NCBI RefSeq assembly: GCF_033958435.1
Contig: NC_134144.1
Span: 14,874,010-14,938,009, forward strand
Direction of reading: 5' to 3'
DNA length: 64,000 bases
Origin: Carettochelys insculpta
Taxonomy: Eukaryota; Chordata; Testudines; Carettochelyidae
The notes under the pieces were generated by a model. It was not told the DNA's origin, did not search any database, and saw nothing but the letters and a program-made list of their open reading frames with translations. Below, one piece after another: positions 60,075-64,000 of this stretch (the first letter of the stretch is position 1; every line of letters begins with the position of its first letter). The position numbers and the translations under genes are program-made.

Positions 60075-60217
60075 GGAAGCCCTGTGGCACCTTATAGACT
60101 AACACATATTTTGGAGCATAAGGTTTCGTGGGTCAGAATATCTGTTAGTCTATAAGGTGCCACAGGGCATCTTGTTGTTTTTGAAGATACAGACTAACAC
60201 GGCTACCTCTCTGATAC
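60075..60217. mobile_element. Foldback PLE-tail insertion with 11-bp target duplication
   Basis: TAAGCCATACT flanks it at 60064-60074 and 60218-60228. Inside, 60079-60104 (GCCCTGTGGCACCTTATAGA and six more bases) is perfectly complementary to 60143-60168: two head-to-head copies of the tail. The remaining right part reads TACAGACTAACACGGCTACC, the reverse complement of the terminus of the PLE at 29203. Confidence 0.85.
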
Positions 60218-60512
60218 TAAGCCATACTATATACCAATAGTGGGCCCTACAGTGAGGGACAATTCTGATCTCCCTTGTGGTAGGATGGGCTGGCCCTAAT
60301 GTGTGCAGTTTTGAATTATGGTCCAATAAAGGAAGAAAAGTTTATTCCCACAGTGTGCCCCCATCAACTTACACTTTAGACATTCATGTTTAAAAATGAA
60401 TTTTTGGCCTTTTTAGAGCCTCTTGGGGTAAAAGGCAGAGTTTAAAAACTTGCTACAGAAAGCAAAAGTCTCTAATGCATCTGTCATTGTTATATATTAA
60501 TCTGCTCTTATT

Positions 60513-61223
60513 GGCTACGTCTACACGTGAAGCCTACATCGAAGTAGCCTATTTCGATGTGGCGACATCAAAATAGGCTATTTTGATGAATAACGTCTAC
60601 ACGTCCTCCAGGGCTGGCAACGTCAATGTTCAACATCGATGTTGCGCAGCACCACATCGAAATAGGCACAGCGAGGGAACGTCTACACGCCACAGTAGCA
60701 CACATTGAAATAAGGGTGCCAGGCACAGCTGCAGACAGGGTCACAGGGCGGACTCAACAGCCAGCCGCTCCCTTAAAGGGCCCTTCCCAGACACACTTGC
60801 ACTAAACAGCACAAGATACACAGAGCCGACAACGAGTTGCAGACCCTGTGCATGCAGCATGAATCCCCTGCTGCAGCAGCAGCAGCCAGAAACCCTGGGA
60901 TAAGGGCTGCTGCACACGGTGACCATAGAGTCCCGCACGGGCTGGAGAGACAGCATCTCTCAACCCCCCAGCTGATGGCTGCCATGGAGGACCCCACAAT
61001 TTCGAAGTTGCGGGACGCGGATCGTCTACACAGTCCCTACTTCGACGTTGAACGTCGAAGTAGGGCGCTATTCCGATCCCCTCATGAGGTTAGCGACTTC
61101 GACGTCTCGCCGCCTAACGTCGAAGTTAACTTCGAAATAGCGCCCGACGCGTGTAGCCGCGACGGGCGCTATTTCGAAGTTAGTGCCGCTACTTCGAAGT
61201 AGCGTGCACATGTAGACACAGCT
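60513..61223 (+). mobile_element. Harbinger-like MITE, copy 4 (711 bp)
   Basis: Flanked by ATT at 60510-60512 and 61224-61226. Begins GGCTACGTCTACACGTGA and ends ACATGTAGACACAGCT. Two tandem palindromic units near the 5' end (about 60537-60588) account for the whole 29-base excess over the 682-bp class. The 121-codon frame is at 60837-61202. Confidence 0.9.
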
Positions 61224-61226
61224 ATT

Positions 61227-62460
61227 AAGTGTTAACTTGACCCATCAAATAGACCTCGAAAGGAGCCTGGAAAAATCTGAAAACTGAACATATAAATAAC
61301 TAGTGGCATTTTTTATTGGAATCATTAACTGGATTGCCGCTAAATCCTATGTTGTTGTAGCTGGTTTAAATTAAGCTAGGCAAGTTGTCATTTGTCTTTC
61401 ATTTCTTGCTCTTAGGAACTAATGAGAATTTGAATAGAATAATTCAAATCTGCACCCATCTAAAAGATTTTTGTATTTTTAAATATTTGTTTTACTGAGT
61501 AACAAGTTAGATGCTCAGGTCCTGAGGTTTGGAGTTCAAGGACCTGATCAGGGAAATATGCCTACGCAGGCGAACATATAAGCACATGTGGTCAATAAGC
61601 ACATGTGACTTCAATGAGAGATAAGCACAAGTTAAAGTTAACCATGCACTTCAGAGCTTTCCTGAATGGGTACCTAGGGGATATGGGTGCTCAACTCCTA
61701 TGGCATTTAAATTGTTGGTTTCCTAATTCCTGCTTTCCTTTGAAAACCTCACACTGTAACTGGCCTACCAGGATGCCACAGGTGTAATGGGAAAAGGGAG
61801 GCTGAAATATGATTGGCTAGGGGGTGGCAATTATATTGTTTTCATGAAGCAAGGCCCAGGGTGAACTTGGCTTGCAGAGCTGTGCCTCTTACGATCAGCT
61901 TTTCAAACACTGAAGTTGGAATAAATACATAAAAATCCAAGACAGGAAAGATGTACCATGTAATGGCCAAATCCTTGTCTGCTCTGAAGTAGAGGAAAGA
62001 CACCTTTGCTCCTTGGTGGGCTGTTCTGTTGCTAGCTGGAGCAATTGTCTTGGACATGCTTTGTCCCAGGATCAGCCATGTCACCTTGACATCTCTACAC
62101 ACTCTCTGTGCAGTTGTGGGGCACAGCAAATGAGTGACACAAAATTTTCTTCATCCTCAGATGCCCCTCCAAGGCAGCTCTGTGCTGTCTTGGCACTGCA
62201 AAGCACCCAGAATGATGCTGAGGATCTGGCTCCAGATTTAAAAGATGTTGACAGGTATAGAGAGGTTTAAAAGTTGCTGACTTGTGCTTAAAATGTCAGA
62301 AAAGTCCCACCTGCAAGCAAAAATGAAGCTGCTTATTTCGTCCTCTAAAATCACTGCAGAGATTCTGTGGCCTCGCGGGGTCCAAGTTCCTTCTCTCAAA
62401 AAACATGCAAAAGTGTTCTGGGAAGCTGGTAGCAGTAGTGGGTGCGAAGGGACATTATCA
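61227..62460. other. Intergenic DNA without gene
   Basis: No recognised gene or repeat. Confidence 0.5.
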
Positions 62461-62461
62461 T

Positions 62462-63275
62462 AAGAACATAAGAATGGCCTTACTGGGTCAGACCAAAGGT
62501 CCATCCAGCCCAGTATCCCGTCTGCTGACAGTGGCCAATGCCAGGTGCCCCAGAGAAGGAGGACAGAAGACACTGATCAAGTGATTTATCTCCTGCCATC
62601 CATCTCCTGCCCTTGTAGTGAAGGCCAGGGCACCATACTTTATCCCTGGCTAATAGCCATTTATGGACCTAACCTGCAAAAATTTATCGAGCTCTTTTTT
62701 AAACCATAATAGAGTCCTGGCCTTCACAGCCTCCTCCGGCAAGGAGTTCCACAGGTTGACTGTGCGCTGTGTGAAGAAGAAATTCCTTTTATTAGTTTTG
62801 AACCTACTACCCATCAATTTCATTTGGTTTCCCCTAGTTCTTGTATTATGGGAAAAGGTAAATAATTTTTCTATATTCACTTTCTCCACACCATTCATGA
62901 TTTTATATACCTCTATCATATCGCCCCTCAATTGCCTCTTTTCCAGACTGAAAAGTCCCAGTCTCTCTAGCCTCTCCCCATATGGGACCCGTTCCAAACC
63001 CCTAATCATCTTAGTCGCCCTTTTCTGAACCTTTTCTAATGCCAATATATCTTTTTTGAGGTGAGGAGACCACATCTGCACGCAGTACTCAAGATGTGGG
63101 CGTACCATAGTTTTATATAGGGGAAGTATGATATCTTTTGTCTTATTATCTATCCCTTTTTTAATAATTCCTAACATCCTATTTGCTTTACTAACTGCCA
63201 CTGCACACTGCGTGAATGTCTTCAGAGAACTATCCACTATAACTATCCTTCGCATGGATTGGAAAATGTCCTCTA
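62462..63275 (-). mobile_element. CR1 LINE, 5'-truncated, with 3' end
   Basis: On the minus strand it carries the C-terminal part of the CR1 reverse transcriptase, then the 3' UTR (TGGGCTGGATGGACCTTTGG, reverse of 62495 region) and the typical CR1 end with the ATTCTTATGTTCTTATG-like terminus at 62462-62475. The 5' end is cut off near 63275, typical of CR1 copies. Less diverged than the other CR1 pieces here. Confidence 0.92.
62650..63255 (-). pseudogene. CR1 reverse transcriptase C-terminal fragment
   Basis: A 201-codon open frame on the minus strand. Diagnostic segments are [88 protein letters not shown] and FKKELDKFL at the end, all of the CR1 thumb and C-terminus. The catalytic palm and the endonuclease are missing, so it is a dead 5'-truncated copy with an unbroken remaining frame. 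Confidence 0.92.
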
Positions 63276-64000
63276 TCTCTCAGACATGTTTGTTTGAATT
63301 ATTTATTTTAACACTCTTTCAATGCTTTTTAAAATTCCCCCCTCTCTCAGATCCCTCAGGTCAAGTAAGATTTCCCCTTGGTGGCCTATAACTGTTGGGT
63401 GCAAAGGGGAGAAATTAGGCCAGTTGTGGCAAGGAACACTCACTGGCAGTAGCTAGTTTGGCGTTGTTAAGTAAAGGAAAAAGAAAACACATAGTAAAAC
63501 AAAATGAAGAACTGTTAAAATTATGCAAATTATTTGTACAAGGTCCCCAGCTGAGAGCAGTCCCAGTTTGTGTCAGGTGCTGTACAAACACACAGTAAGA
63601 AACAGTCTCTTTTCCCAAAATCTTATAAATTCTGTGGTAGTGGTGGGTCAGGGGAGAAATATCAAACAAAACCCCTCCATCCTTTATTCATTCTTAAGGG
63701 AATATTTGAAAAAGATGAAATCAGATTAAATTAGTAAATTATATAATAGCTGGGCGACTGGGAATATTGCAGCTTCTTGGAAAGAGTTTAAGAGAGATCT
63801 TGAGAACTCAGTAATGTAAGACCACACCCTTTATCAATGCGCTAAAACATGACTTGTCCCAGTAGAAACCAGGCTGTAAGATATTTCAGCCAAATATGAG
63901 TTATTTTCCATGGGCTCTACTTCTGAGACAGCTGCTCCTATGGCGTTTACCTGATACTGATCCAGATCAGCAGCATTTAAAAGTTTGTTCTAAAGAAAAA
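63276..64000. other. Intergenic DNA with a SINE module
   Basis: AT-rich. A MIR/CORE-type module at about 63570-63630 reads CAGGTGCTGTACAAACACAC then AGTAAGAAACAGTCTCTT, like those at 16425 and 43670. Nothing else recognised. Confidence 0.5.

Noticed and set aside
35718..61223. CRISPR-like array from the repeated units
   Set aside because: Vertebrate context, dispersed complete elements with target duplications, and no short direct repeats with spacers.

Overview
This is a vertebrate nuclear genome window, most likely from a cryptodiran turtle. It holds one real gene part: the last coding exon and 3' UTR of SATB2 on the + strand (CDS 16878-17333, stop at 17331). Bases 1-16877 are the last SATB2 intron. 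From about 20.03 kb to the end lies repeat-rich DNA downstream of the gene, in which I find no convincing host protein gene. The turtle call rests on a tRNA-derived SINE at about 23.95-24.16 kb that reads like the Cry I family of cryptodires, together with CR1 LINE tails, a DIRS retrotransposon, Penelope-like (PLE) remains and CORE/MIR SINEs. I could not run any database search.

Intron (1-16.9 kb): a small Harbinger-like MITE with a TTA target duplication lies at the left edge. A nearly full-length but broken DIRS tyrosine-recombinase retrotransposon (about 1864-7977) shows its diagnostic inverted terminal repeats, an internal complementary region, and RT, RNase H and tyrosine recombinase remains. 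A 140-bp hAT-type MITE has a perfect 8-bp target duplication (9199-9338). A perfect 16-bp-stem hairpin lies 0.8 kb before the exon.

SATB2 exon (16.9-20.0 kb): it encodes 151 residues containing the homeodomain and the acidic tail. It is followed by a 2.7-kb, largely transposon-free 3' UTR with a (TA)n tract, two miR-31 seed matches and an AATAAA at 20003.

Downstream DNA (20-64 kb): this is dominated by a group of PIF/Harbinger-like elements. Four copies of one MITE family (35718, 44469 inverted, 57062, 60513) each have perfect 3-bp target duplications and come in two exact sizes, 682 and 711 bp. An internally deleted larger relative (about 53109-54902) still carries a broken Harbinger transposase N-terminal half on + and a broken MYB/SANT-like gene on -, which is the two-gene layout of Harbinger transposons. 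The MITE cores share sequence blocks with that relative. One MITE is inserted inside an older MITE. There is also a PLE carrying a GIY-YIG endonuclease remnant inserted in a MIR, two PLE-tail insertions with 11-bp target duplications (one a foldback), and several 5'-truncated CR1 copies. The DNA between these shows no gene I can support. Some AT-rich repeat-free stretches could be conserved SATB2 regulatory DNA, but that needs cross-species comparison.
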